64,000 bases of DNA from Oreocharis arfaki (taxonomy: Eukaryota > Chordata > Aves > Passeriformes > Paramythiidae), in NCBI GenBank assembly GCA_013398015.1, contig VZRR01003262.1, positions 936,884-1,000,883 of the forward strand, in the 5' to 3' direction. Numbering within the stretch: position 1 is the stretch's first letter; every line of letters begins with the position of its first letter. Under the pieces are notes generated by a model that was given only the letters and a program-made list of their open reading frames with translations, searched no databases and was not told the origin of the DNA. Below are positions 51,437-64,000 of the stretch, in pieces. Position numbers and translations under genes: made by a program.

Positions 51437-53095
51437 ATTGACTTTTTTTTTCAATTTTAAGAAGGAATTTTCAAAATTAATTTAGATAACTTAAGAAGAA
51501 AAAAAATCGAACAGCCTTATTTGATAATGATGAAATAAATGTTCTGACTTTTATAGCATTTCTGCTCTTATTTTAACGTACAATTTGATATGAATTCAGG
51601 AACACATTTAAAACTTAAATAGTTCTGAAATTGAAATTTTTGCTGACTTGTGAAGAAAACATTTTTCCAAAACACTGCTCTCACTTCAGCATTACTGTTT
51701 GCCCCTTTGTGAGGACCAGCACACCTGATATGGAAGTCCTGGCCAAACCAGTATTTTATCTTATGGTACAACTTAAATTTGTTCCAAACAGTGCCAAAGA
51801 CTATGTGCCCCACCACAGAGTGCTCCCTGTAAGAGGCTTCCACAGCCAGGTGAAACCATTACCTTGTACAGCAAAAGGAAATGCATTTTTGACCTTATCA
51901 ACTGTACCAATTTTTATTATTAACTATAAGGGAATGTTATATAGTCCATGTCAAAATATATTACCAGCATAGAAATGGTGTCTTCCTTTATGAAAGATGC
52001 ATTTTTTTGTTAATCAAAAAGTTCTAAAACAGCAGCAAGTTTGCAGAGGGGTAATGCCATTTACAAGAATCCCAGCTGAGATATTAGCCAAAGAAGCTTT
52101 TTCTTTCCCAGCCATTGTTGCCTTAAGCAAAAAGTAAACAACTTCCTTTTTTTCTTTTTAACATAATTCAAAACACTTTGTCTTTGCCTATCTTTTTCTG
52201 CTTGTAGTTCTTTCTTTCTAGATGACACAACATGAGAAATATCAGCTGAATTTGCAGTTTAACCTAGCTGAATTTCCATTTTTGGTTAATAGAGTGCTCA
52301 ATGAAAACAAACTTAGACAATCATCCTCTTCTGTCAGAAAGGATTGTTTGTGGACTATTTCCTCTTTATTTTTATTTTCTTTTAGAACTGAAACATGCAT
52401 AGTTATTTAGCCATATCTCCTTGCTTATGCTCATGTAGGAGGAGCTGATACAGTGGCCTGCTCAGAAGACTTTGGGCTAGGCTTTCTGCTGTTTTCTGAA
52501 ACATCCATAGAAGATGTTTTGGAACAAGCACTTAGATCAATTCCATAAGATCTAGCCCAGCAGAACTCTACCATTCCAGTTGTACAGTAAATCACACAGA
52601 GAATACCAGCTAAGGATGCCAATGGGACTTAAAGCCAGACCCATTTGGGCACACTGGGATACAACTTTCAGTTACCTGAGCACAGCACTTGTTCTGCAAA
52701 CTCTGCTGCCATCAGCTCTGCTGTGTGCTGCTCATGCGACTGCGCTTTGTGGAAAAGCCATCCATGCTTCCTGGCTTGCAGCCTGCATCCCTCCCGATGT
52801 AGTGCCCCACTGGGCACGGGACCTACCTTGGCGCTCTGCCTCAGAGAGGATGCAAGAACTCAAGCCACTGAAGCACAATGAAGCAGAAGTGTCAACTAGT
52901 GCATCTGCCCAAATCTTTTTGCAGCACTCTCTCCATAATGCCTGAAAGTCTCGTGGGCAATATCTGGAAATTGTTACAGCGAGGATCCTAGAGTGGGAAA
53001 GATGATAATATTCAAAGCTCTATTAATATACATACATGTATGTATGTATATGTGTTGAAAGCATTTATGCAGTGCGTGGGTTTCTAAGTGCTTCT

Positions 53096-53123
53096 AAAAA
53101 CTGACACTCCTCTGTCAGTTTTT
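53096..53123. repeat. Perfect 11-bp stem-loop
   Basis: AAAAACTGACA (53096-53106) pairs fully with TGTCAGTTTTT (53113-53123) across the loop CTCCTC. In a bacterium the shape would suggest a terminator; in this vertebrate setting that reading does not apply. Confidence 0.85.
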
Positions 53124-54548
53124 GCTTCACAAAAGCCCTTTAAAGTCCTTTAATAAGAAATTAAAATATATTTTAGTAACTATCAAATGTTTTAGAGGAG
53201 GAGTTTGCTTTTGATCAAGCTGACACAAAATGCAGCACTCCCCCATGGCAGGCATTTCACCCTCTCACTTTTATTAGTATCTGTCTTTACTGTTGATTAG
53301 AGCAGATGGAGTTCAAGATTCCAGTTCACAAAAACAATAAAGCTGTCTGAGTAAGGAAGAGATAAAGAAGGAGGAATCAGGACCATGGGACTAAAACACA
53401 CCTGCTGTAGGTGAACTAATATTGAGGGAAGCTGAACATACTCTTTAGTTCTTTCCTGTTGTGAATATTACATCTCTCATTTTGCATTGGCTTGTCTTTC
53501 TTTAGTTTCTCATTGCAGAATGCCTGTGATGCCAAGCAATGCCTGCAGGATTCGGCACTTTGCTGGAAAAAAAAGACAAAATGATGAGAGATGAAAAATA
53601 TGTGTGTAAATGCGCTAGTTCCCTGATAGGTGCACTGTTATGGTTGAAATAATTTCTATTCATCTATGCCTCGGGCTTCACTCACATATGCATCTTTCAT
53701 GTGCATGGACTGAAACTGCCTTAACAGAAAAAAAAGAAAGAGATAATGTAATATGTCATATCTACATTCTTCTTATTCTGTACAGATGCAGCTTTGCCAA
53801 CCCACCAAATAGAGTCCTTCGAAAAGCCTGTCTTCTGGATAGATGGAACTGCTAGAATATCACTACTCTAAAATTGCTTGGTTATTAGATTCAAATAATG
53901 TTGCCAGTGCTTGGAGATCATACTCAAACAGAGGAAAACAGCATACAGAGGCTAATGCCCTGCCCTGCCTTTCTTAAGCTTTTACTGTAAGGAAGCCATC
54001 TCATTTGTTTACCTATGAAGGTCTAACCAATATTAGATTTGACAAGCAAAATGAATACTAATAATAGGCAAGGAGCAGAATACCATCCATGCAGCACCTG
54101 CTTCATGAAGCTCGCTGCTGTGGGAAGACCGCATTTTGCCTTCCTAATCCTAATTGTCGGAAGTGCTTTTGCTCACAGCCAGGCTTATGAACCAAAGCCA
54201 AAGTGATGTGATGGGATGTGGGCTAAAACCGGGGTACCTCACGGCATCCCAGCCTCTCCTAGTCTGCCCTGGCTTGCACTGCCAAAACCCAAGCATCTGT
54301 GTGGGCTTGCACAGCCTCAGAGATCTGTGTAAGGCTGAAGAGACTCCTAAGAGGACCCTTTAAAAAAAATCCCATGAAAAAGCCAAGTCCCAGCCCCTGA
54401 GAGCCTGGCCAAGCACACTGAAAAGGATGCACCACTGAGTAGCAAGACAAAAAAAGTGTGCTTCAGACTCATGTACTGCGGACAACCTCCCTCCATCCCA
54501 AAAAGGAGGGAGAAGAGAGTCCTACCAGGAAGCCTGGTAGGCTTCCCC

Positions 54549-55004
54549 GTCCATGGGTCTGCAGGCTCCTGCCTCCACGAGTCTGCAGGTCCCTGAAAAG
54601 AGCCTGCTCCAACATGGATCTCCATGGGCTGCAGGAGCACAGCTGCCTCACCACGGCCCTCACCGCAGGATGCAGGGGAATCTCAGCTCCAGCATCTGGA
54701 GCACCTCCTTCCCCTCCTTCTCCACCCACCTTGGTGTCAACAGGGCTGTTCCTCTCACATCTTATCACTCCGCTCTTCTCTGACCACAACTACATCTGTA
54801 CAATAACTTTTTTCTGTCTTAAATGTGTTATCACCAGGCATTACTACCATCACTGATGGGCTTGGCTTTGGTCAGCAGTGGGTCCGTCTTGGAGCTTCCA
54901 GGGATTTGCTCTGCTGGACATGGGGGAAGCTTCTGGTAGGTTCTCACAGAAACCACCCCTAAAGCCTCCTCACAACATGAATCTTGCCACCCAAACCCCA
55001 TACA
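54549..55004 (-). mobile_element. Truncated LTR related to the one at 46464-47558
   Basis: Words and their order follow the right-hand part of the 46464-47558 LTR: TCCATGGGCTGCAGGAGCAC, GGAATCTCAGCTCCAGCATC, CACCTCCTTCCCCTCCTTCT, CATTACTACCATCACTG, GGGGAAGCTTCTGGTAG, ending CCCCATACA. Identity is moderate, so it is an older or different subfamily. Because the sense strand is minus, the element keeps its 5' part (right end) and has lost its 3' half including the polyadenylation region. It encodes no protein; frames up to 132 codons across it are by-products. Confidence 0.8.
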
Positions 55005-55235
55005 CTTAGATTCAGAGCTCCTAAAGCTCTAGAAGCATCATCTCAGTTGCAGCAGAGGAGTGGCTGCCTGTAGCTAGTGTCTGAAAGAGCTTTAGAAATG
55101 CAGCATTTGTTTTGAATTCATAATTTTTGGAAATTTGGGCTGGGGTGGGGGGGCAATAAAATTAAGAGAGAATTTTATGAAATAAGTAAACAGTTTGGTG
55201 CTCTGTAATAAAAGACATTGACATATTGGAGAAAG

Positions 55236-55360
55236 TCACAGAATCACAGAACATGCCGAGTTGGAACAGCCCCATCAGAATCACTGAATCCAACTCCTGG
55301 CCCTGCACAGGACACACCAAGAATCACACCATGTACCTGAGAGTTACAGCCACCCAAACC
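55236..55360 (-). mobile_element. CR1 LINE, 3' tail fragment
   Basis: The plus strand begins TCACAGAATCACAGAACATG, continues with GAGTTGGAACAGCCCCATCA and ATCCAACTCCTGGCCCTGCA, then CAGGACACACCAAGAATC. This is the reverse complement of a bird CR1 3' end (cagaatattctgagttgga, ccaactcctggccctgcac). It points left. The right limit is approximate, where similarity fades near GTTACAGCCACCCAAACC. Confidence 0.85.
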
Positions 55361-55492
55361 ATCAGAGTCCTGCAACACACATATAAACACTGAGAGATTT
55401 GAGTCTGCTTTAAAAGGGAATTCTAAATAGAGACTTTGCTGCTCTCTTCAGCTGTTCAAGGGGAAATCACAGAGAAGATGAATTCATACTGC

Positions 55493-55735
55493 TCTCAGAC
55501 CTGCACAGTAAAAGAGGAAACAAGCTCAAGCTGAAGAAAGGGAAAGGCCAACTGCGTTCAAGAAAAAAGGTTTCACCACAAGCGTGGTCAAGAATGGGAA
55601 CAGGAATCCAGAAGTTGTGGAATTTTCATCCTTGGAAGCATCCAAGGACAGACTGGACATCCCGACCCTTGATCTTGCTAAGAGCAGGGACTTGGAGAGG
55701 ATGGCATCGCATCCAACCTAAACAATTCTGTGATT
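55493..55735 (+). mobile_element. CR1 LINE, 3' fragment
   Basis: The segment holds AAGAGGAAACAAGCTCAAGC, AGCGTGGTCAAGAATGGGAA, GAAGTTGTGGAATTTTCATC, CTTGGAAGCATCCAAGGACA, GACTGGACATCCCGACCC, a GAGCAGGGACTTGGAGAGGA block and the terminal CAATTCTGTGAT, then an A-rich run. These follow in order the end of the CR1 polymerase frame and the 3' region of CR1. It points right, opposite to its neighbour at 55236-55360. Stops and frameshifts exclude a working protein. Confidence 0.8.
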
Positions 55736-58700
55736 ATTAAAAAAAAAATAGTAAAGGGTTTGCTTTTTGCCTAATGTATCCTCATAACCAGCAAAATACT
55801 TTGAAAATATAAAAATAACATTAGGTAAATCGACCTTCCCCTCAGCAGAGAAATCGAGTTTCTCTACTGCTTATGCAACAACAATAGATCTGTTAAATGG
55901 TACTTTTCTTTGGAAGACTGTGAATCAGTGTCCTTGAAAATAACCTATCCATTTTGTCAACAAACCTTAGTCCATCTGGTTTGTGCTAGATACACTGATT
56001 TTATTAAATTAAAGTTTGGACACGCTATCTATCCAGCAACAGAGAAAAACATTGCTAAAGACAATTGGTCCAGTCTGATCTCTCTCTGCTGTGTAAGGGC
56101 AGGAACTTCACTGAAGTGAAATGAATTTATGCCGGCATAATAGTGGTTCCTGGAGGAGTAGAATGGATCTTGGCTGCCCAAGGCTGTTTGACAATAGAAG
56201 AGAGCAGTTCAGCAAAAGCTGATGGGTTTATAGTGTTTATTTCTATAGCCCTCAGGAAGGCAGAATACTTCTGCAATTAAAAATTTCATGCATAGCTACC
56301 TTGGGTCAATAGCACAAAGTCACCTCTGGAAGAAGAAAGACCTGTTCACCAGGGGAACAGGAATTCACCAGATGGGAATTGCTGTCATATATGGGCAAAG
56401 CATTCAGGGTCTTTGGTGTAGGCTTACAGTGGCAAACAAAGGCTCAGGAAACAATCTAGAATTCATCTGTCTTTATTTTATTTTCATTTTTATGTCTCTA
56501 CTGGTGTGAATTAGCTCTACTACCTGAGCCAGTGGAAATGTCGAACCACCACATTGATCTTTGAAGAGGCCAGACAGAATGAAAATTGTGGGGGCTTGTT
56601 CCCTTGTGTGGATGAAGTTTAATAAAGAATCTTCTTGCAGTCTACTGATGAATTGCTTTGCTTATTATGAAGAGAAGGATTGCTTGTGTTTGTTCTGGGG
56701 CCCAGCAACAGGAGATATGCAAGAACACCAGCATGTGACGTACTTCTGGATTGGTTTGTGCTTTCTGCAAACATTAAGTCCAGTCTTAGTCTGTGCACTC
56801 ATTATAGTCATTATAAATCTAATCAACATACTAGAATCAATGAGAGGAAAGACAATTTAAGGATATTAAAGGAAAATTCTGGTAAATGAGACCCGAAGTT
56901 CTCTTCCAAGGTGATACAGACAAAAAATTTAAGACGAGAGCACTGGTAGTATGCATACAACCTCAAGAAAGCAGCTTTTATTGCAGAGAATAAAGGAACT
57001 TTACCATTTATTAAGATTTCACCTGAAATTTAAAGCCTTCTATCAATTTATATTCCAGCAATGCACTGCTTTAAAACTTCCCTAAGTCTTCATAAGGAAG
57101 ACACGCATAATGGCTTCAGAAAATACAGATGCAAATAACCAATCTGAAGATTTGTAAAAGCTTATTTGGAAGAGAGAAGAGGGCTACAGAAGATTGCCTC
57201 CATGAAAATTACCCTTAGAAGAAAATCTGCATTTCTTAACCTAAATCAGCTGAAGTTTTGTGTGCCTTGAAGAAAATAATCTAAGCCCAGTCTTTTTCAG
57301 GCATATGCTTTTTCAAGCATATTGAGACTAATTTAAATTACAGAAGGTCCTTTTTGGTTGAGCAACAGCTTTCAGCCTGAATATCACCTTTGGTACAATA
57401 GACTTTTATACAACTCAAGGTGGGTTTTTTGTGATGTCCAGAACTAACTCAAGTTATTAGTGGATGCTGCACATTGAATCATTACAGCACATAGAAAATA
57501 TACGTAAATGTATACCTATATGTTCTCTCTGCTTCTGGCAGAAGTTCTGGAACTTTCTTTCTTTGTTTAAACTGGGTTTTCTGTAATTGCCTCACATCAT
57601 ATCTGATATTTTTCTGAGTTTGTGCTCTTTCAACTCGCAGTCTCTGAGAAGAGATGAATCACCACCACGCATGAGAGGGAGGCAAATGGAGGGGGTCAGG
57701 TCCATGCAATTCTGCCTTGTTTTTGCCCCATATCCCACAAGAGGCTGGTTTCAAGGCAAGAGCAAGGAGGGGCTTCAGACCCCTTTCTCTATTCCAGGTG
57801 TTAATATGCTGAGTGGGTACAGAGAAGGGACATTACTTACATTCCTTTGCCAATGGCACATTCCTTCCTCACAATACCGTCGCAAGGCAGCTGGAGCTGG
57901 CAGGACACGTGGCAGGGATGCTGCCTTTGCAGCTGGTGGTCTGTTTGTTGCTGTGCTCTTCAGCCAAAATCACCTGCTGCCACCTTAAATTTTGGATTTA
58001 TCTACACGTGAACAGTAGATAAGTTATTGAAGTTCTAGCTAACCTTGCTCAAAACAATCCAGCTAAAGTAAAAGATGAATGGCAGCATTTGCATAGAACA
58101 CCTCAGATCTTTTTAACAAGATACATTTTAGAAAAACAATAGCACCTTTGAAGTAATTCCTGAGTGCTATAACAATGCACAAGAAAGTGCAAGAGCAATT
58201 AAAGTAGGGATCGATTTGAGACTGAGTAATGCAACGTGTGCTGCTGACAGTGCCAGAGAGCCGTCGAGAACTCAGCAATTATCATGTTTTCTGTCTCCAT
58301 AAAAAAGAACCAAGACAGCCCTTAGTTCCAATAATAAAGGGAAATTTACTGACATCAAGAGCTAATATGGGATTACTGACCAACATATGACCAATTACCC
58401 ACCAATGTTCCTCTCCATACCTATTGATGTAGCAGGTGGAAACCTGCCTTTGAGGCTATCCAGAGCCCTCCATTGTAACAGTCTGATATTAGCCATCAGC
58501 ATCTCAGCAGACCATTTTATCTAAAATGTTGCAAGGTTTTTACAGGCAGAAGGAGGGCAGAAATTGTAATGAAAACTGTATGACCATCCCTGAGAGCTAG
58601 TCTGCCCTTCCGAGAATTGAGACAACTTCTTCCAAGGGGTTTGACCAGAGACTGTACATGGCAAGCATATCTCTTCTCTCACCCCAAAAAAAATCTGCTT

Positions 58701-61700
58701 GGGTTCAGCAGAGTTGAGAAGCTTCAGTCAACAGAAGTCATCCCATATGAAGTGTGACAGTACAATTTAAAATTAGATATAGTGCATAGCCAAACGGGAG
58801 CCAATTGCAGCTGTGTGGCATTCCCTACCTGGGTGTCTGGGGCTCTGCACCTCACAGAGGGCACCTGAGGACACCGAGCAGCTGCAGCAGCTAATGCTGT
58901 AGCTTTGCTTTCCTGCATCCTAACCTGTTGTCCCTGACTCCCAGCACCTGTTCTGACAGGCAGCCCAGAGGAAGCTGACCTCCATCCTGTGGCATAGCAG
59001 GAAAAGGCACAAAGGAAAAAGCAGCAGTGTGAAAGCTCTGCAGCTGCACCCATAGGGTGCCGTGCTCTGTTGTGCACTCCCTGACTCTCAGCACAGCCCT
59101 GTCACTTCAGCTCATCGTTATCAGTGTCTGGGTTGGAGCTCAGGCTTGGAGCCCAAAGTTCCCTCCGTCAACTATCCTCTAGTTTTCTAAAAAGCAAAGA
59201 TGGCCTCTGATTCTGCACCAGTCCAGAAAAAGTTTCGGCTTCATAGTAGGTTTTATTCTTCCCAAGTTACACACTCCTGGGATTTGAGAGGAGCTGATGT
59301 TTTGTATTCAGCTGATGTATTGTATTAGCCTGCTCTGTGAATGCCATTATAATTAGAAACAAACCTACACAACTGATAAAATAAGACACTAATTGTTGTA
59401 TTTATTCCCCCGTGAAGGCACACTCTGGCACTATTAATTGTACTTAGTCACAATCTGTTCATCACCTAATTGTTTTCCACAGAGCTGAAGAGAACCAAAT
59501 ATTTACCCACATGAATTTATTAATATCTACTCATGAATCATAGCTGCTCTACAATGATTTCTTTTCAAAGGCAAGAAAAAAAATGCAGAACATGAGACAT
59601 ACAAGACTGAATAGAGTTTGGGTGTCAGGGCTCTTCGGGGACCAGGAGCTATGGGGCCTCTCTGGAAGTCCAGGGCTCATCCCACCACCTTGTCAAGGAC
59701 TGGGGCAGCCCCATCCCTGGGCATCACTGTGGGTGCTGCAGCCATGGGGGAAGGGGCTCATGCCTCACCGTGTGGGCACCACAGCAGCTGTGGGGGCCTC
59801 TCAGCCTGTGGGTCCAAGAAATTCCCCGAGGCTGCAATCCTGGCCTCAGCTGGCGTCTCTTCTAGACCTTGCTGTGGCTTGTCTGTGCTCTCAGGATGAT
59901 ATTTCTACTGCATTTAACTTTGAGGCAGATTAATCTTTTAAATGCTCTAGCGACACCTTCTCTAAACCCAGCCTGAATTAAACACATGAACTGGCACTGC
60001 ACTGATCAACCAGTAGGACAAATTGACTTTCCCAGCATGTCCTAGAAGAAATGTACCAAAAATACTTCTCTGATAATATACCAGGTATTTTCAAACTCTA
60101 AAGGCAGAGTCCTCAAGTCCCCCAGAGAATTACCTTTGCTGCAAAGGTGTGAGGTGGGCTGTCGGCTCACATTAACTCTTGTTTTTTTTCCAGATAGATT
60201 TGCCCCTTTACAATGTACATTATTGTGATCATAGATGCGGTGAATTATTTGATCATCTTGTAGGGAGAAAAATGTCAGACTTTTACTGTAGTGGGAAGGG
60301 GCGTTTTCCTTTCAACACATTGTAAAATCTGTAAAAACAATACGTGCTTGGTCACTCTGTATTTTTCAAAGAATCTTAAGAGTGAATTTCATGTTAAGAA
60401 TTACAGGGAGCTTTATAACTTTTATGTTGAAAATAATGCAAACTCTCTCTCTACCTGAACAGCAGTCAAATTTAAAGACAGAAAACTGGAACAATAGGTA
60501 ACTGTCTGTAGTACAAACTCAGCCTTATCAACGCACACAATCACTGTGTGATTCTACTGCACATTTCATAGGAGCATATAAATGTCCTCTGTGATTTTAA
60601 ATTTGGCAATTTGAGGTCTCATTTTTCCCCTTGGAAGTTTTGCAGCTGTAAAAGCTCTAGAATATATAGCATGGATAAATATGTAAATATTCTTCTGCAG
60701 AAAACATCTTCCTCTTTGTTCTGGTGTTTGACGGCCAAAATTACAGATCTAAATATGCCTAAAAATGTTTTTCCTATAAGCCAAAGTGAAATTTGGCTCA
60801 TTAAATAACTTAGAATACAAAGTACTAGGAAGTTGAACGTGCATATGTGAGAAGTCCAGTAGATGAAGTATCTTGCTTGGGAAGCTTGAAAATATGAAGA
60901 ATTCTAGTTTTATAGTCTAATGATACTCCAGAGTGACTGCTTCCCTAGAATTCTTTACATTTATATCTGTAAAGACCTCATTAACAACATGCTCCCAGAG
61001 ACACTATCTCAAAGCAACACTAAATATACTGAAACACTGCTTTCATTCACCACTGGCCATGACTAGCTGTGTAGGATCTCTGGATAGAACTGTTACCGTA
61101 CTACACTTGATGACAAGGATGTATCACCAAAATAAAATCTCCTGGCAGTAAAAGCTCACTGTAACAATAAAAATCTCAACAAGCAATATCCTTATTAAAA
61201 AAAGATAAATAAGTACACAGATAACTTTGAGCATAATTTTGAAGATACTATAAAATCAGTGTCCTGGCATATCCAAGTGATTATATAACTGGTCCACATA
61301 CTTTTGCTGTATATTCCTTGCTATGTTACAAGAATCCTGGTTGACTAAATTTTCTAGCAGAGAGACCAAGCACTCATAGTATCCACAGAGACAGTGGACA
61401 TCTCCCTCTGTTTGGGGTCTATGCCCTCAGCCTGTTGCTTGGCTGGATCCTGCTGAAGGCCACGGCAAAAGTATCATGCATTGTAGTGCAGAATTGCAAC
61501 TGTATTTCCACTCTTGCATTCAAAGATATCAAAGACATAGCCGTAAACCACAGCTTCATGCTGCACGTGACAAGTATGAAAGAACAGAATTTGGCTGCAA
61601 AAGCATGAAACCTACAGGGACCCATACCATGTTATACAAAAAAAAAAAGCACACTGCGCAAACAATTTCAGAGTTTTGTATTTGAAATAAAAACAAAGGA

Positions 61701-64000
61701 TTCACAATCCTGGGCAAACTGAAGTAATATGAAAAGCAGTTGTTCAGGATCATAATCCCTCTCTCAGTCAAAGACTGCCTGGCTCTTATGACATGCAGAA
61801 TTGTAGGCTCACAAATCCTTCCACATGCCCTCACCTTCTGTCTCTCAATGGCTGAAGTCACTTGTGAACAGAAATTCTGCTGTGACAAGGTCATTTGTGA
61901 TATGATGTACAGTCCTCCAACAGACCTAAAATGTGCTTTGTCACTGTGCCTTGGTGGTCCAACATGGACCATATTCTGGTGGGGAGAGACTGATTCTTTC
62001 TCTAAACCCTGTAGGAGTTTTTGTCATGAACAATATCGAGCTGGACTGAAAGCCTAAACCAAAACGTGTCCCCCTCCAGAGGATTCAGTTTAGACATTAA
62101 ATCAGGTCTCCAGATCAGACTAGTGCAACCTGATTATGCCATCTTCTTTCTCCTATTTCTTATTTTAATTTTTTTGTTTGGTTGGGTTGGTTCTTTTTAA
62201 ACACCAACTGGTATAATTAAGGATTTATTTAGAGATATTATTCTCTCTGGATATATCCTCTATTGCTGCCACCAAGAACTGAGCCAATCACTGTTCTCAA
62301 ATTCAGTGTTGGCATCCATTTACAGAGCTACGTATGAGATGAGGAAGCACAGAGATAAGGCAGAATTTTTGCTAACTTATGTTATGAAGTAGATTCCATT
62401 AGGCCTTTCATCTTTTCCTTCAGGGACTCCGATTAAATTCTTCTCAAATACAACGAATCATACTTCAAGTCAGGAGCCACTTAAATGTGAAAAATGTTTG
62501 CTGCCAAGAGAAATCAGAGGCAATGAAAAATACAAATTGTCACAGGACAAGACACAAATAAATCCTTTGGAAAATTCCTCTGGATCAAGATCACGTACTA
62601 GGTATGCAAGTTATTCAGGAATTTTTTCTTTTTAATAAAAACCAATAGCATTTGATAAAAAACAGATATACCTACCAGACTTCTGATAATGTGAAGGCAG
62701 TAGAAATGCACAGGTAACGCAAGCTGGCAAAAGTGAGCAAAACCAGCAATACATATTCAGGTGTTGAGAAGGTAACCACGAAAGAGGACACAGTGGGGAA
62801 TTATGGTCTTTAATAAGAACAATCCAGTTTTGCCCTTTGGGAAGATAAATCAGCATCTGGTCTGCACTTCTTGGATCTGCTGTCTGAGCTCATTCTGCTT
62901 CCCAGTTCTGGTCAGGAATTGCTGTGACAAGCTGTGCAACAAGAGTATCAGTGCAACCAGAGCAGACTATGGGTGGCAGTCCGAATGGAGGCTGGAGGGA
63001 GCAGCCAGACTGGCCAGCTCAAACCTGGCAGTTGTACTGTGTCCGCATAGCCCTTATCATGCCAGAGTGCATTTACATTGATAAAGTGTGATTTTTTTTT
63101 TTTTAAATCAAGCAGTAGAATTTTTACATTTTCTCCTTTTTTCCCTACGATATTGTACTTTAAAGTACAATACTGTACTGTACAATACCAATTTACTGTG
63201 GTTTACAATTTAGTCAGAGTATGCTTACTGTCTTCAAACTGAAGCAGCCTTTTTCACTACTAAGCAGCATTTCTAATGAGATCAGCTTCTTTCTCAAGTC
63301 TTAAAATTGTTCCATTGTAAATGTCAAATTTTAATTTCTAGAGCCAAAAATAATCAATTTGTACATAACAATGTTATATTTTTTCCTGTCAAATTTACAG
63401 AACACTTTGTCCCATGGATTGTATTGGGTATTTCCTTTTTCACTGGGGACTAACAATGCCAAATGAACTGCAGAATTTCCAAATGTCCCATGGTTTCAGT
63501 GTCTTTTGTTCTTGCATAGTTGAGAACTCCAGAAAGTTTCAAACACGGAAGGAAAGAACCAAAATTTTTTCTAGGTATCAGGTTAAGCTGAATACTCTTT
63601 GAAAGTAACTATTTCCTAAAATTGCTATGTTTATGAATTTATTTGGAAAACTGGCAGATATGAGTAATGGCTGGGTACAGGACCCTACACCTAAGCTTGG
63701 CAGGAAACCACAGCACACGAGTTGCATGCTTAACCACACCTTCTCCTCTGAGAAGAAAACCAGGGGGCATTTTTAGGAAGCCACCTGGTTATTATTTTTG
63801 TCCTGCATCAGAAAGTTCAGTGTTCTGACCCATTTGGGTAACTACCACACCTGAACAGTCCATCAGCTCCCAAAAGGCATCAGAATAATCACTGAGGCAT
63901 GTAATAAGCTGCAGTAGATTTGACGTGGGCACATGTTGTTGTTGCAGCGTCCATGGATCAGGCCAGTCACGACCCTGCACCCCTCCCAGAGTGCTCACAA
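55736..64000. other. Non-coding sequence, no gene recognised
   Basis: No gene or interspersed repeat is recognised in this 8.3-kb stretch. A+T-rich unique sequence prevails. A G+C-richer block at 59630-59880 has frames of about 93 and 116 codons without known domains. The part 59300-59490 has several TAATTG/TAATTA words and is a weak candidate for a conserved non-coding element. A 22-bp perfect palindrome lies at 63151-63172. Confidence 0.5.
63151..63172. repeat. Perfect 22-bp palindrome
   Basis: The arm TATTGTACTTT (63151-63161) is followed directly by its exact reverse complement AAAGTACAATA (63162-63172). The next bases again contain GTAC and TACAATAC words (to about 63189), giving a small cluster of GTAC-centred inverted and direct repeats. 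No associated feature is recognised. Confidence 0.9.

Larger units (their letters stand above)
47559..54548. other. Non-coding sequence, no gene recognised
   Basis: No gene is recognised in about 7 kb. The stretch holds a degenerate ATAGATACA-type simple repeat (49262-49315), a 33-bp near-perfect hairpin (51404-51436), a small palindromic TACATGTA cluster (53028-53045) and a perfect 11-bp stem-loop (53096-53123). Pyrimidine tracts ending in CAG near 48231 and 50774 resemble splice acceptors. The 54360-54548 part, next to the LTR fragment, includes a 9-bp-arm palindrome (54521-54541) and is not assignable. Confidence 0.5.

Noticed and set aside
53096..53123. Rho-independent terminator
   Set aside because: The shape fits, but the genome is vertebrate and no transcription unit ends here.
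54521..54541. 9-bp-arm palindrome as the terminal repeat of a DNA transposon
   Set aside because: No matching terminus or target duplication is visible nearby; chance is sufficient.

Overview
The window looks like non-coding, repeat-bearing nuclear DNA from a bird, most likely a songbird. The evidence is the repeats: at least eight fragments of CR1-type LINEs, four long terminal repeats (LTRs) of endogenous retroviruses of types I recognise from avian genomes, an A+T-rich background, and assembly gaps written as N. Nothing looks prokaryotic: there are no operons, ribosome binding sites or closely packed reading frames. I found no protein-coding gene, rRNA, tRNA or CRISPR array that I can support. 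The open reading frames are short, overlap on both strands, and often lie inside repeats. The stretch is best read as a gene desert or the inside of a long intron.

Layout. From 1 to 9314 there is unique sequence with a minus-strand solo LTR (4914-5302, 4-bp target duplication) and a CR1 tail (8318-8376). A plus-strand ERVL-like LTR lies at 9315-9876, and a weak CR1 tail at 10772-10832. From 14343 to 19639 a segment of about 2.4 kb occurs twice in direct orientation around a 356-base N gap. The duplicate ends coincide with the gap ends, so this is probably two overlapping contigs that were not merged. A 184-bp repeat around a single N (19031) is nested in it. From 19640 to 46463 there is mostly unique sequence with a perfect 59-bp tandem duplication (20787-20907), CR1 fragments at 26347-26425, 30412-30880, 38535-39775 (the last with decayed reverse-transcriptase sequence) and 45399-45473, a C/A-rich tract at 41447-41612, and a 51-bp tandem duplication (43287-43389). 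At 46464-47558 there is a complete 1.1-kb minus-strand LTR with a 5-bp target duplication. At 54549-55735 a mosaic holds a related LTR fragment and two CR1 pieces in opposite orientations. The remainder to 64000 is unique sequence with a few small palindromes.

No genes can be seen working together. The points most worth checking are the probable false duplication, the relationship between the LTRs, the small tandem duplications, one splice-site-bounded candidate micro-exon (24022-24070), and several near-perfect palindromes. I did not find a convincing undescribed biological system. Repeat family assignments rest on recognising consensus features by eye, not on a database search.
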